Shown: piece after piece, positions 46,593 to 58,449 of the stretch
Position numbering within the stretch: position 1 is the stretch's first letter
Layout of the letters: each line of letters starts with the position of its first letter
Origin: Nannobrachium achirus
Taxonomy: Eukaryota > Chordata > Actinopteri > Myctophiformes > Myctophidae
Length of the DNA: 64,000 nucleotides
Reading direction: 5' to 3'
NCBI GenBank assembly: GCA_963921795.1
Contig: OY997642.1
Location: forward strand, 58,512,927-58,576,926
Program-made: the position numbers and the translations under genes
Notes under the pieces: model-generated
Seen by the model: only the letters and a program-made list of their open reading frames with translations
Database searches by the model: none
What the model was told of the DNA's origin: nothing

Positions 46593-47058
46593 TGATGAGG
46601 TGAAATTATATTATTATGTTTATAGGGTTTATATATTGTTTGTAGTGAATACATCAGTTCTGAGAACTTGAAGGTAAACACCATTATTTGCAGTTAAGGT
46701 CAGAATGTAGGGAGTGTAGCATGGAAGGTCACAGCTGGCAGCCACTCAGTGGCCCTTTGTTTTATGACTGTGGGAAGAGATAAGGTGTTTGGCGTTTTAA
46801 TGAACTAGGGAAAGAGAGAAGGAAGAGATGTTTTTGTTTTAGCGGAGGAAATAATGAACTGTTAGAGGGAGGGCGAGTCAGTCTTGTCTTGTCTGTCGTT
46901 GGTGAAGGATGTATGTGTATGTTGTGTGACTGTTACAGCGCTGTAAATAAATGTTTTCTATTATCTTTTAACATCGTTTCTGAGTCAAGGTTTTGCTGAT
47001 CTTTTGAGAGTTTCAATTCTGCTATGGAGTCTATAAATTAAGTAGGATTTCTACGTCA
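46593..47058 (+). repeat. 3' LTR, 466 bp
   Basis: Begins TGATGAGGTG right after the polypurine tract and ends TTTCTACGTCA, followed by the GTTG target duplicate. A polyadenylation-like AATAAA occurs at about 46946 (GTAAATAAATG), placed where R/U5 would begin. Confidence 0.85.
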
Positions 47059-47117
47059 GTTGTCATCCATGTTATCATAGAATATTGGTTCTTCTCTGTT
47101 CGGACCAGGTATCGATC

Positions 47118-47385
47118 ATGGCAACGTCTCAAGATGTCCCCATTGTCAAAATCTTGCTGGAGCTGGGAGAGGAGGACTTCAGATTGTTCAAGTGGTTTCT
47201 CTGCAAATATAACACCATCCCCTGGAGCCAACTGGAGAAAGCTGACCTGGTTAACACCAGTGTTAAGTTCAAGGAGACCTACCCTGACCCTGAGACAGCT
47301 CGGGAGATCTTGATGAACATCCTGAAGGACCTCAACAGGAATGATCTAGTGAAGGAGTTTTCACTTACTGGGTCTCCAACCGAAG
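47118..47385 (+). CDS. PYRIN-domain exon (NLRP-like), right arm
   Basis: ATG at 47118, ten bases after an acceptor-like TCTGTTCGGACCAG; donor CCGAAG|GTAAT at 47386. 89 codons plus one base, exit phase 1. The product begins MATSQDVPIVKILLELGEED and keeps the PYRIN helices: ILLELGEEDFRLFKWFL, TIPWSQLEKADLVN, LMNILKDLNRNDLVKEF. PYRIN domains assemble with ASC in inflammasome signalling. It is the mirror of 28752-29013, and better preserved. The next same-strand coding exon with a matching acceptor phase is TIFA (49712); linker exons at 52822 and 53458 also match phase 1. No NACHT or LRR exon is found. Confidence 0.85.
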
Positions 47386-47655
47386 GTAATTTACTTACAG
47401 GCCTTGTAGGTCAGGAGAAGTTAAACATGGGCACATTTCCCCAGACCATGTAAACACTCCTAGTGTTGTAATATTAGTTATATTACTTCTGCTATGGCGT
47501 GGTGTGAAACTGAGACAGCTGTTTAATGTGATTTTCTAACGCTTACTTCTCTAGTCAATGCACAGAAAGATGATTCATGATGATGTTCTCAGACCTCAAA
47601 ATCGTTCATATAATGATGAATCTCCATTATCCTCCTAACTTGAAAGGGTATGCCA

Positions 47656-47930
47656 GTTGATCCTACATACAGTAGATAGACTCCCCATCAATCCTGAAGC
47701 TCAGTCCACATCAGTGATTAGCAAGGCAACAAGTTGCAACTGCAGAATCCCCAAACTGCATTGACCTGCAACAGGTTAATTCAGACCGCTGTATGTGGGA
47801 AGTGAGAACGCTGGCGTTGACTGTTCGCTGCATCACCTCCCAATGTATGAATGAATGGACCATTGTAAAGCGCTTTGAGTTCGCAACTTGTTTAGAAAAG
47901 CGATATAAAAATGCAATCTATTATTATTAG
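47656..47930 (-). repeat. Dispersed 275-bp repeat, copy 5 (inverted)
   Basis: Mirror copy of the one at 26459-26735. Confidence 0.7.
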
Positions 47931-47934
47931 TAGT

Positions 47935-48110
47935 AGTGTTGTAGTACTCAAGTCAATGACTCGTCTCGAGTCAGGACTCGAGTCCAAATTTTCATTGACT
48001 CGGTCTCGTCTCGGTCTCGCCCTTAATTTGACTTGGACTCGACTCGGTCTCTGAGTAAAAGACCCGGGACTCGCCCCCCACCGAGCCCACTCGAGTCGAG
48101 TCACTACAAT
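47935..48110. repeat. ACTCGAGTC-rich dispersed repeat, right-arm copy
   Basis: Mirror copy of 26285-26450, containing GACTCGTCTCGAGTCAGGAC and CTCGACTCGGTCTC. Confidence 0.5.
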
Positions 48111-48825
48111 GCAAAGGAAGAAATGTATTATATCCATATGAGGAGCGCATTCACGTTAGCAAGAGAGCTGCCTTGTTAAGTAACGGAGCATACCGGTATC
48201 TGACGCGCATCTAATAGGCACGACGCACACACACACACAGGCACACACATGCAGAGCCCCGCTCATCACAGCAGCAGCAGCAAGCAACTAATCTGAGTTC
48301 CCAGGAATTATTTTTTTCGCCAAACAGACAACAGCACTGAACAGTCCACTCTGCTTTCCTCTTACCTACATGATATATCCTCATGTCCCCAAATAAATAA
48401 GTCCTTATTGTATTAAAAACAGCTTCCAAACACGACTTTGTGATCATGAGTAGTTTAATCCACTCGCATCGCTGGATTAAGAATTGAAGTCTTTTTGTCT
48501 TACCAGCTGTAGTCTATTACAACTCGTTAAGCAAGCCTCGTCCGAAAGTTTTAAAGTGCACTGATCAACAGAGAGAAGTGTAACATTGTAAGTCCCTGTT
48601 GAGAGGTTAAAACGAATCATAACAACTTGAAGCAGTGACATGGGGCATTTTGTTTGCATAGTATATAGTGGAGTATTTCCAATTTCGGTAGCCTATGTTC
48701 ACTTCTACTCCACTCAGTGAAAGTGGCAAAACTGCACCACAACATTAGGCCTATTTGACAATGTTAGTTACTTTGCAGATTTTGATTATTGTTACAAAAC
48801 ATACATTTTTTGACCACCGCCATTT

Positions 48826-48864
48826 GAAAATAGCCGATCTACAAGCTCGAGATCTGCCATTTTC
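48826..48864. repeat. GATCTACAAGC hairpin family, short copy
   Basis: Mirror of 22100-22137: AAAATAGCCGATCTACAAGC joined directly to CGAGATCTGCCATTTT. Confidence 0.7.
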
Positions 48865-49678
48865 AAAAAAATATTATACAATTGAACTTGTGAAATGGGA
48901 CATTCTGCATAATGAGTATAGGCCTACTTTTAGTTGTGTACAGTTCTACGTTGCAGTAGTGATAGCAGTGTTGATAAGCGCGACCTGGCGTTTCCCAATG
49001 AATCTAAGCGCAACGGTGGGGGCCAGTGGTGGACCTTGCGGAGGTGCCGAAAAAATGGAGTGAGTAGTCTACTAGTAGTCTTAGTCTACTTTTCCCACCA
49101 CTGCCCCTCCCCAACTCTCTCCTGTCTTGTGATCTCTGATTATGAAAGAGCATAGTTTCCTTTCCTAACAGTGACGGTTGACAACAGTCCTCCACTCTGT
49201 TACTTTCACATAGGCTACTTTGCTCTGATCCGTGGTTTTTGACTTATTGTGTATTTTGGGCCGGTTTGGCTGGTGGATTAAACATGGGCAGCGTCATCTG
49301 AGCAACTTTATAAGGTAATTTATTTTCAAACGGGCATATAATGCCTAATAACTTATTTTGTAAAATATATGATTGATTGATTGGTTGAAGACTTTGTTAG
49401 AAGTAGGAAAAGGTACAGGACAGTAGCCTACGTCCACTGAAGGTCAACTAAAAGTATAAAGCTTGTTTGCATTGGGGTCCTTTTGAACTCAATTCATACA
49501 ACACTATGACAGACAAATAAAACGTTACTATGCAAAAAGTACAGTAAAAAGCACATTAAAAGGGTCTGGGGGGGCACGGATTGGCCATGTCTTTTGTAGG
49601 CCTACCAGTTTTTGTTAATATGCATTTGTTAGCTATTACTTATTCCCGACAGTGTCACAAGTATAGACCTATATTTTC

Positions 49679-49711
49679 TTTTCTTTTTCCCCCTTCCTTT
49701 TTTGCTCACAG
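49679..49711 (+). promoter_or_regulatory. Splice acceptor of the TIFA coding exon
   Basis: A 30-base pyrimidine tract (TTTTCTTTTTCCCCCTTCCT and more) ends in TTTGCTCACAG. The exon starts at 49712, 26 bases before the TIFA ATG. Those 26 bases contain no in-frame stop and enter in phase 1. The left arm keeps the same acceptor at 21240. Confidence 0.8.
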
Positions 49712-49737
49712 TCACACGAAGGGTGGCATCTCAGACA

Positions 49738-50304
49738 ATGGACACCGAAAAATATCTCCCGACTTGCCTGCAAATCAAGCTGCACCACCCCCAGCAGAGC
49801 TCCAGAGAGCTGTACCGCCTCCTCCCGGTGGGCAGCAGACAGAAGCACCCGGCTGAAGACCCGCTGAGGATCGGCCGCGACGGGCAGGCGTGCACCTTCG
49901 CCCTGGACGACAACCGGGTGTCCCGAAAACAGCTGGCCTTCCAGGCTTACCGCAGACCGAACGACGGCGCCGAGATGCGCTTCTCCCTCCAGAACCTGAG
50001 CCAGAAGGGACGGGTGTACGTCGACGGGTCCGTGTTGGGCTACCTGGAGAGGAAGGATCTCCCGGACAAAGCCCTGGTCCGGTTCTTGGACTACGAGGTG
50101 CTGATCGTCCGTGTGTCGGGCGAGGCCACAGCGAGCTTTGAAGTGGAGTTTGAAGTGCTGATGACGCCGCCGTCCAGGGAGATGGTTACGGAGGTGATCA
50201 GTATGACCCCCGTTATGGACACAGGTTCACCATACCACTGTCTGACCACCAATGGCTTTCCTTCAGACCTCAGCAGCGGTCAAGGATCAATGGAGGCAGA
50301 TTAG
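49738..50304 (+). CDS. tifa: TIFA, TRAF-interacting FHA-domain adaptor
   Basis: 188 codons, single coding exon, close to the 184 of mammalian TIFA. TIFA is a cytosolic adaptor: ALPK1 phosphorylates its N-terminal Thr on sensing bacterial ADP-heptose, FHA-phosphoThr contacts oligomerise it and TRAF6/NF-kB is activated. Visible here: MDTEKYLPTCLQIKLHHP, where Thr3 aligns with human Thr9; FHA signature with GR at 46-47, VSR at 61-63, and QNLSQKG (Asn85) in the phosphopeptide loop; then YLERKDLPDKALVRFLDYEV. The C-terminus ends SSGQGSMEAD with no obvious PxE-type TRAF6 site. Start chosen by alignment of the DTE-TCLQ region; upstream the frame stays open into the acceptor. Lies 2.3 kb downstream of the PYRIN exon on the same strand. 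A truncated twin is at 21123-21239. Confidence 0.92.
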   Translation: MDTEKYLPTCLQIKLHHPQQSSRELYRLLPVGSRQKHPAEDPLRIGRDGQACTFALDDNRVSRKQLAFQAYRRPNDGAEMRFSLQNLSQKGRVYVDGSVLGYLERKDLPDKALVRFLDYEVLIVRVSGEATASFEVEFEVLMTPPSREMVTEVISMTPVMDTGSPYHCLTTNGFPSDLSSGQGSMEAD

Positions 50305-50345
50305 ACCTCAGCCTACCAATCAACATGACCTTGTCCCGCCTTAAG

Positions 50346-50351
50346 AATAAA
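50346..50351 (+). terminator. Poly(A) signal candidate 1 for TIFA
   Basis: AATAAA 42 bp after the TIFA stop codon. Confidence 0.5.
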
Positions 50352-50604
50352 TGTCCACATCCAGCAGTCCATACCGGTATATTGTTTGGAAAACCTGAGC
50401 CCTTTTAACTATTAACTTAGCATTTGATCATAATTGGTCTAGATACAGTGTTAAGAGCTGTTACATTTGAGATTTGTCTGTTGTGATATTAATGTGTCAT
50501 AACATACTTTGTGATACATGATTGCTATGATTATATAATTTACAATAGCATACAAGCTATACATCTGTTATCTTAGTATGACAATTATTTTGCAGTAAAA
50601 GCCC

Positions 50605-50610
50605 AATAAA
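50605..50610 (+). terminator. Poly(A) signal candidate 2 for TIFA
   Basis: AATAAA followed within 20 bases by a GT/T-rich stretch (GTGTTTTTGTACTGTTG), the better context for cleavage and polyadenylation. Confidence 0.6.
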
Positions 50611-50731
50611 GTGTTTTTGTACTGTTGTTTACACCCGCTTTAAGATCATTATTTCAGACTCCGTGCACATGATGTTCCGTGAAGAGGTTGGAGCGGCTTA
50701 TCTTTTACGGAATTCAAGTTATGCATACTTC

Positions 50732-51131
50732 TAGGGCTGTCACAATTATTACATAATCGTCTAATCGCAATTATTTGACATAATCGCAAATAATAATCGT
50801 GAATGTTGAAAAATACATACATTTACAAACATTTTCAGAAATAGTGGAAATAGCAGATCTACAAGCTCACAACGTGTCGCATCGCGACGCGTTGTGAGCT
50901 CTATTATAGCTCTATTATAGCTCTATTATTTTTTAAGTAGAAAGTTGTCAAATATGTCAGTAATTTCTTTGTACGTTTAGGTTTTGTGTCATATCTGCCA
51001 TGTGCAACTTCAAAGCCTAAAAGCCGAACAGAAATGTAATTATCAATGACAAAAACACAATTAAATCATTAATCGCAATTATTTGAGTGACAATTAATCG
51101 TCATGTAACATGTCATATCGTGACAGCCCTA
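50732..51131. mobile_element. hAT-type MITE with 8-bp TSD
   Basis: TIRs TAGGGCTGTCACAATTAT and the mirror of TAGGGCTGTCACGATATGAC, flanked by the exact 8-bp repeat CATACTTC (50724-50731, 51132-51139). Subterminal words AATCGCAATTATTTGA are inverted at both ends. A hairpin-family element (50847-50900) lies inside it. Non-autonomous. A decayed partial copy is at 62610-63035. Confidence 0.9.
50847..50900. repeat. GATCTACAAGC hairpin inside the hAT MITE
   Basis: GAAATAGCAGATCTACAAGC, then TCACAACGTGTCGCATCGCG, then ACGCGTTGTGAGCT. The arms around the centre are complementary; the outermost part of the right arm is lost and followed by three repeats of TCTATTATAGC. Confidence 0.75.
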
Positions 51132-52821
51132 CATACTTCCTTATGACACTCGGATTACAGTGTCAAACAAAGAGTTATCAGGCATTCATTTCATCCATGG
51201 TGAAACAGGATAAGGGCGTAATTGTGCAGTAGAATGTACAGTTTCTGGTGACGTTTCTCGCAGTTCTATTTGAATGAATTGTTTTTAATACATGAACATG
51301 TGCCATTCTTTTTAAAATACATGAACATGTGCAATTTTCATTTGTCCTTGTGTATTTTTGCACACCAAGATGAACATCAGTGACACTACCATGCATGTCC
51401 AAAAAAGGATCGAGTACCCGTCTCTCCTGAAGCCACGGGTGCAGCAAGAGGTGGGAATTAGTGCAGTCCATCCGACAAGTTTCAATAGCAACTTCTAGTT
51501 GCAGCAAACACAGGACCAAAATGTACTTTAGACAGTTCCTCTTCAAGGGGTGCTTGCACCCACTAGAATCTAGGCAGGGTATTCTTGCTAGTTTGCACCA
51601 CAACACTGTAGTGACGGTACACAACTTCTTCAAATCAGCGGGAGATTTGAGATTCCCTTTATTGATCCCAGGGGGGAATTCACCAATTACAAGTAGTGAA
51701 GAGAATACAAAAGTACATCAAAATGCAGTCTCGAAGGATGGAACAGGCCCTACAGTATACCGGTACCTTCTCCATCACTATGTACACGGTCATCAAACAT
51801 TGACCATACAGAATCAAATCAACAATGTAGTCAAAAGCATGTAGAAGCATACAGTACGTGTGTATGCCACAGTGGGTCTAGTCAGTAATACACACCAGCA
51901 TCATGGACTATGTAGGACTATAAAATATGAATTAAAATGCCAAACCCAATAGGACAAATATTGTTAAGATCCTCCTGTAACAGAAGTGTGCAATTTAAGA
52001 TGTCATGGATACCTTGTTATCCGTTCAGCAAGGGTCAACAACATGCTGGCTACATTTGAATTGGAACTATGACGAAACAACTGCGCTATTGACAGTGCAA
52101 AAGTAATCCAATATGGTTTTCTGTTAACTTGTCATTTAACATGGAATGTAAAGTTTCAATTGTTTTATTTCAGCATTTTACTGGACAGAGTTATCAACAA
52201 ATTTATTTCACTACGTGAACATTACACAAGATTTCATATAGTCAAGTTATGCCTCAACACAAAATACAATCTCATACTTTGTTCATTATGTTCAGGGTAA
52301 CATTAAAGTATTTATTTATAAAGTATAAATATGCTTGTATTGCATTACATCAGCTGAGTTGAACAAGTAGCTACAATGTCTTTGTGTAGGACTTGTGGTC
52401 CATACACAATTCATACACAATATTTAATAGATCATGTAAATGAGGAATCATAATATGAAAGAGTTTACACTTTCTGGGCATTTCTGTTAAACAATGTCAG
52501 TTCTTATTAGGCAAGATGTCCCATCAATCCAAAAATAAGTGTTAATTCCGCACCATTCACAACACCATTGGTTTTCAAAGTGGGGTCCGGGGAACCGTAG
52601 GGGTCCTTGAGGGGGTTCCAGGGGTCCCAGATAGCATCACAATCATTTCAACCACATTATCCTTTCAAACGTTTGCTATTCAAAAATATCTAAACCGTTT
52701 GGGAATCTTTTCATCATTTAGATTTCCTTTCTTTCTTTCTTTTTGCATAAATCTCGAACATGTATCGATTTGGGGGTCTTTGATGTTAAAAAGTTTCTTC
52801 GCTACCGCTGTGAGATCTTAG

Positions 52822-52932
52822 CTGAGACCAGAGCTGGCCAGACGGAGGACATCGCCGAACAAGGAGGACGCCGTCACGAGAGCGAGGGATCCAGTGCTGA
52901 ACCAGGGGTCCAGGCGATGCCAGGAGAACCAG
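52822..52932 (+). CDS. 37-codon linker exon, right arm copy 1
   Basis: Plus-strand exon between acceptor GAGATCTTAG and donor CCAG|GTTAGA; 111 bp, phase 1-1, peptide AETRAGQTEDIAEQGG to MPGEPG. Mirror of the left-arm copies at 7734-14729. Same proposed role: disordered acidic linker in an NLR-like N-terminus. Function unknown. Confidence 0.55.
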
Positions 52933-53457
52933 GTTAGACTCTTTGACATACATTATACCTGTGTTTGATTGAATTCTGTGTTCCAACTGAGTGTTATAGA
53001 TAGATCAACGACGGAGCTTGTTAACTAAGTTAGTGCTATTGAGAGCACTTGGTTGTGACCATAGTGTTGTGCACTTTAGAGGGGCACGGTGGCGCTGACG
53101 CTTCACACCAGGTTGGTTGTGTGGGTCATCTTGACTGTTTTTAAGCCTTTGGCTAAACTGTTAAAAGTACATTAACACTCAGAGCCATCGATTTCCGGTT
53201 TCTGGCGATGACGTCATTTCCATCGCAATATCATTGCTGAAGCTTAAATGAAGCTAGAATGGTCATTTATAGCTCTAAAAATGTCAAAAAAATACCCAAA
53301 AAATCAGAAAATGATCAGAAAGGCAACGTTTGGCGATCTGGCTGCCTCAGCCCTCCCCAAAATGTCGATTTTTGGCGATTTGGCTGTGAATCAGTTAACA
53401 AAATTGACAGAATTATGATATCGGCCAACAGTCTGTTTTTGCCATCCCTGCTCTTAG

Positions 53458-53655
53458 CTGAGACCAGAGCGGGCCAGACGGAGGTAGCCTCGGGTTGCCA
53501 GACTATATCCGCAGAGGATGAAAAAAAATTAAACCGTCTGATTTGTGTCTGGCAACGCAAGGCTACGACGGACAACACCACCAATGGAGGAGGACGCCGT
53601 CACAAGAGCGAGGGAGACATTGCTGAACCAGAGGAGGAAGCGAAGGAAAAATCAG
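53458..53655 (+). CDS. Linker exon with an in-frame MITE (exonised)
   Basis: Second right-arm linker exon: acceptor CCCTGCTCTTAG, donor ATCAG|GTTAGA. It is 198 bp and phase 1-1. The first 27 bases (CTGAGACCAGAGCGGGCC...) and the last part (GGACGCCGTCACAAGAGC onward) match the 111-bp exon; between them an 81-bp MITE (53485-53565) and its 9-bp target duplicate add 90 bp, exactly 30 codons, without a stop. The new segment encodes VASGCQTISAEDEKK then LNRLICVWQRKATT. Without it the exon is 108 bp. The parental half has drifted (AEPEEEAKEKSG at the end). Whether it is expressed is unknown. Confidence 0.6.
53485..53565. mobile_element. 81-bp MITE in a coding exon, 9-bp TSD
   Basis: TIRs TAGCCTCGGGTTGCCAGAC and, reading the other strand, TAGCCTTGCGTTGCCAGAC (17 of 19 match). 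Flanks AGACGGAGG and CGACGGACA agree at six of nine positions, and comparing with the uninterrupted exon confirms that a 9-bp segment was duplicated. The larger element at 60674-61075 shares the TIR and a 9-bp duplication. Confidence 0.8.
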
Positions 53656-53814
53656 GTTAGACTCTTTAACACAGAGGTTCTCGACCTTTTCAGGCTGCGA
53701 AAAAACTCCCCAAAATCAAATTTGACTGGGGAGTGGGGACCCCCCACCCTGACGAGCACTACTTGGAGTTGGAAGAGTTGAGGCATTACATTTTGTTTAA
53801 CACGGTTCTATTAT

Positions 53815-53887
53815 GAAAATAGCAGATCTACATGCTCACACCGCCTCGCGTTGCATGGTGTTGTGAGCATGTAGATCTGGTATTTTC
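53815..53887. repeat. GATCTACAAGC hairpin, complete copy
   Basis: 73-bp palindrome, GAAAATAGCAGATCTACATG to CATGTAGATCTGGTATTTTC, with centre CCTCGCGTTGCATGG. The compensated G-to-T change (CATGC in both arms) shows that the stem is preserved. Confidence 0.85.
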
Positions 53888-54417
53888 ACAATTTCTGCTT
53901 CTAATATTTGACAATTTGGCCAATGTTTAATTTTGAATTGAAGTCCTTAACGTGTCACTTTAGAAATGTGCAGATACCCACACTTCTAATGTATGTTGGT
54001 TTGTTTACTGTTGAGTGAGAAAACAATGTTTCACATTAAGCTAATCATCTGGGGACCCCCCAACATAATTTGGGGGGACCCCTGGGGGTCCTGACCCACA
54101 GGTTGAGAACCACTGCTTTAACATACCATATACCTGTGTTTGAATGAATTCTGTGTTCCAACTGAGTGTTATAGATAAATCAACGACAAGCTTATTATTT
54201 AAGCATAATTAGCAGCAATTTGAGAATATGTAAACTAAAATTTGAAATGTTTCATAAAGTTGAAAATAGAGAGAATTGATTTTGGTTAAATAGGAATATG
54301 GCTACACAAGAAAAAGTGAGTAAGAAAAGGAGAAGCTTTTAGAAATGTAAATATCATATAGCCTCTGTCATTGTTTGTTTCCTCTTTCTTTTGTTTGTGG
54401 GGGAATTGACAGTTAAA

Positions 54418-54728
54418 TGGTAAATGGTAAATGGTGCATTTATATAGCGCTTTTAATCCAAAGCGCTTTACATAGATTGTGCATTACATTCACCCATTCA
54501 CACACACATTCATACACCGGTGGCGGAGGAAGCCATGCAAGGCACCAACCTACTCACCGGAGGCAATTAGGGGTTCAGAGTCTTGCCCAAGGACCCTTCG
54601 ACATTAACTCAGGGGGAGCCCGGATTCGAACTGGGAACCCTTCGGGATTTATACCCTTCGTGCTCTAATACCAGTTTCTCTAATACCAGTTTCTCTACCC
54701 CTGAGCTATGCCGCTATGCCGCCACAGT
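54418..54728 (-). repeat. tRNA-derived SINE, minus strand
   Basis: Minus-strand A-box-like TAGCTCAGGGGTAGAG (54698-54713) and B-box-like AGTTCGAATCCGG (54620-54632), followed downstream by a body with CAAGACTCTGAACCCCTAAT-type sequence, ending in AAAGCGCTATATAAATGCAC at 54440-54460. The segment ATACCAGTTTCTCTA is duplicated at 54667-54700 within the head. The mirror arm near 9000 lacks the SINE. Confidence 0.75.
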
Positions 54729-55142
54729 TGACACCTATATCCAGTGTCACATAAATTAAAGGAACTTATGCCACTCTTGACTGTTTAATTCCTATCTGCA
54801 GGAAGGTCTAGTGCACTTTTGATTTTCTCTTTAACACACCATTATAATGTCAATATATGGATCATAAGTCCCAATTATTGAATATCAGTCTCCAGGTTGT
54901 TTTCAGAACATGTATGACACTGATTTACTATGACACTATGGCACATTAAGAGTCCACTAGTAGCCTACTTTCTGTTCTCAAATGTTTCATTTGCAAGGAC
55001 CCCCTCTGAGAGTGTACACATTTTGTGTACACATTTGTACACTCTCAGAGTTACAGACCTGTTATTCAGGGCTATCTCTTTATGTGTTTCTGATATTATT
55101 GTCCACTCATTTTGTATGTCCATGGCAAAAATTGCATTTTGG

Positions 55143-56906
<1,764 letters not shown>

Positions 56907-57237
56907 GCCGTTTTCAAAAGGTTTACCGTACACACGGAACCGTCTCAAGAGACGTGTGTGTTGAGTTAAAACGAAGTAAACAAACAAGGCTTTAAAAAAG
57001 AATGAGAACTAAATTAATTTGTGTTAATACCCAAGGAACAACAACGACACATTTATCACAACTAGAATACCGTGATCAAAATACTGCAGATTATTTTGTT
57101 TTGATTTGTTCTACTTTGTTTTGTTTTCATATCTGGAGTTTTGTTGATTGTGTTATTTGTGGTATTGTGGTATTTTCTTTAATGTTTGTTTCTGTTTCTG
57201 GACATTGAGATGTATAATTCCTCTCTGCCATATTTCT

Positions 57238-57265
57238 TAATAAATATGAATCATAAAATAAATAT
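57238..57265 (+). terminator. Poly(A) signal candidates after the GTPase
   Basis: Two AATAAA words (57239 and 57258) about 340 bp after the GTPase frame, followed by a T/G-rich stretch. Confidence 0.4.
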
Positions 57266-57447
57266 TGTTCCTGTGGTTGTCTTATGTTGGCAGGACAAAA
57301 TCAAAAGTTGAACCTTGCATCCCTGAAGTGGTGCTGAACATAAAACTATGAAGACGACCCATATCTCCAACTAGTGTTCATTTTATGAGCCATTTTTTAT
57401 GTATTTAATGTCTTAGTCCAGTTCCAATCGCCCTTTTTAGTTCGCCG

Positions 57448-57520
57448 CTCGGGAGTCATCCGTACTAGATGCCCGAACCACTTAAACTGATTCCTTTCCA
57501 AGTGTAGGAGCAGCGGTTCT
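57448..57520 (-). mobile_element. Short Rex1-like LINE fragment
   Basis: GTACTAGATGCCCGAACCAC and CTTTCCAAGTGTAGGAGCAG match the LINE fragment at 24480-24553. Truncated on both sides. Confidence 0.7.
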
Positions 57521-57659
57521 CGCATATTGATCCATTAATCTATTACAGGAGACAGACTTTAAAACATTGATCCAGAGGGAAAATATGATTTCAATACAGC
57601 ATCTGAGAAATGCATTGATATTGAAAACAACACATTTTACTTTCAAAAAGTAAATACTT

Positions 57660-57770
57660 ACCGTAACTCAAGTGCACATTTGACTGAGCAACTTTCACTT
57701 ATTTGACCGGGGTATCTATACTTTGACTCAAGTACTGGTGTTGAGTACTTTGTCCACCTCTTCTGACTAC
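57660..57770. repeat. Fragment of the AAGTACTCAAGTA-type dispersed element
   Basis: TTTGACTCAAGTACTGGTG and GAGTACTTTGTCCACCTC match the termini of a repeat also seen near 29899-30060 and 33790-33920 (CAGTGGTGGAAAGAGTACTC). Non-autonomous transposon remnant. Confidence 0.5.
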
Positions 57771-58080
57771 ACATACCATATGTCTGAGCCAATAGGCCTA
57801 GGGCATTCAGATCAAAGTCACAGACAGCCCTTCATGTGCCCAACCACCACAAGGGGGCGGTGCATCACAACAGAAAACCTCTAATGTGTCCAGTAATATA
57901 TAGTGCTGTGTTGCTGTCAAGCAAACCTTGTATCTCCATATCTCATCTGTTTATAGTTGTGTTATCTGTCTGTCTGTCTAATATTTGACCTAAAGCCGCC
58001 TCGGGATCCAGGCATTTCATTCAAGAAAAGACCTTCTCTCAGAGTGTACAAATGGAACCTAATGGACCGAGCTACTGTCC

Positions 58081-58135
58081 AAGCTCACGTCGCAGCGCGA
58101 CGACGCATTGTGAGCTTGTCGATCTGCTATTTTCA
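58081..58135. repeat. GATCTACAAGC hairpin, left end lost
   Basis: AAGCTCACGTCGCAGCGCGA, then CGACGCATTGTGAGCTTGTC, then GATCTGCTATTTTC. Confidence 0.75.
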
Positions 58136-58449
58136 GAGTGCAACCCCCGAGCGCAAAGCAGGGAGGAAATAATTTCCCCGGGGCGCAGTACTCCTTTAGT
58201 TTAAAGCTTTGCTCCTGTGCCGGGGAAAGAGAAAGGAGAAAAAAGGGAAAATATGTTTCTGCCAATCTGTCGTGATGCTGTGACGCTAATTGAAAAAAGC
58301 TGCAAAGCGCCGCTTTCGCATTCAAACACGGCCCGTGTCGACATTTGCGGGCAGCCGTCTGTTCAAAATGAGACGCTACATTAATCTGGTTAATAATACG
58401 ACGGCGACACCAGGCAGTCACCGCCTGGGCAGTGATGGACAGACGTATA

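Larger units (their letters stand above)
39910..47058 (+). mobile_element. Decayed endogenous retrovirus with nested tandem array
   Basis: Bounded by TG at 39910 and CA at 47058 and flanked by the 4-bp direct repeat GTTG (39906-39909, 47059-47062). The left arm near 29085 gives the empty site AAAGTGTTGTCATCC. The right LTR is complete (466 bp). The left LTR keeps only its first 106 bp before unrelated sequence. A polypurine tract AAAGGGAGG lies just before the right LTR (46582-46590). Coding remnants are an integrase C-terminal piece and a possible envelope start; gag, protease and reverse transcriptase are absent. The interior carries a 660-bp tandem array. TG..CA ends and a 4-bp duplication fit a gammaretrovirus/epsilonretrovirus-type ERV. 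Replication-defective. Confidence 0.8.
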
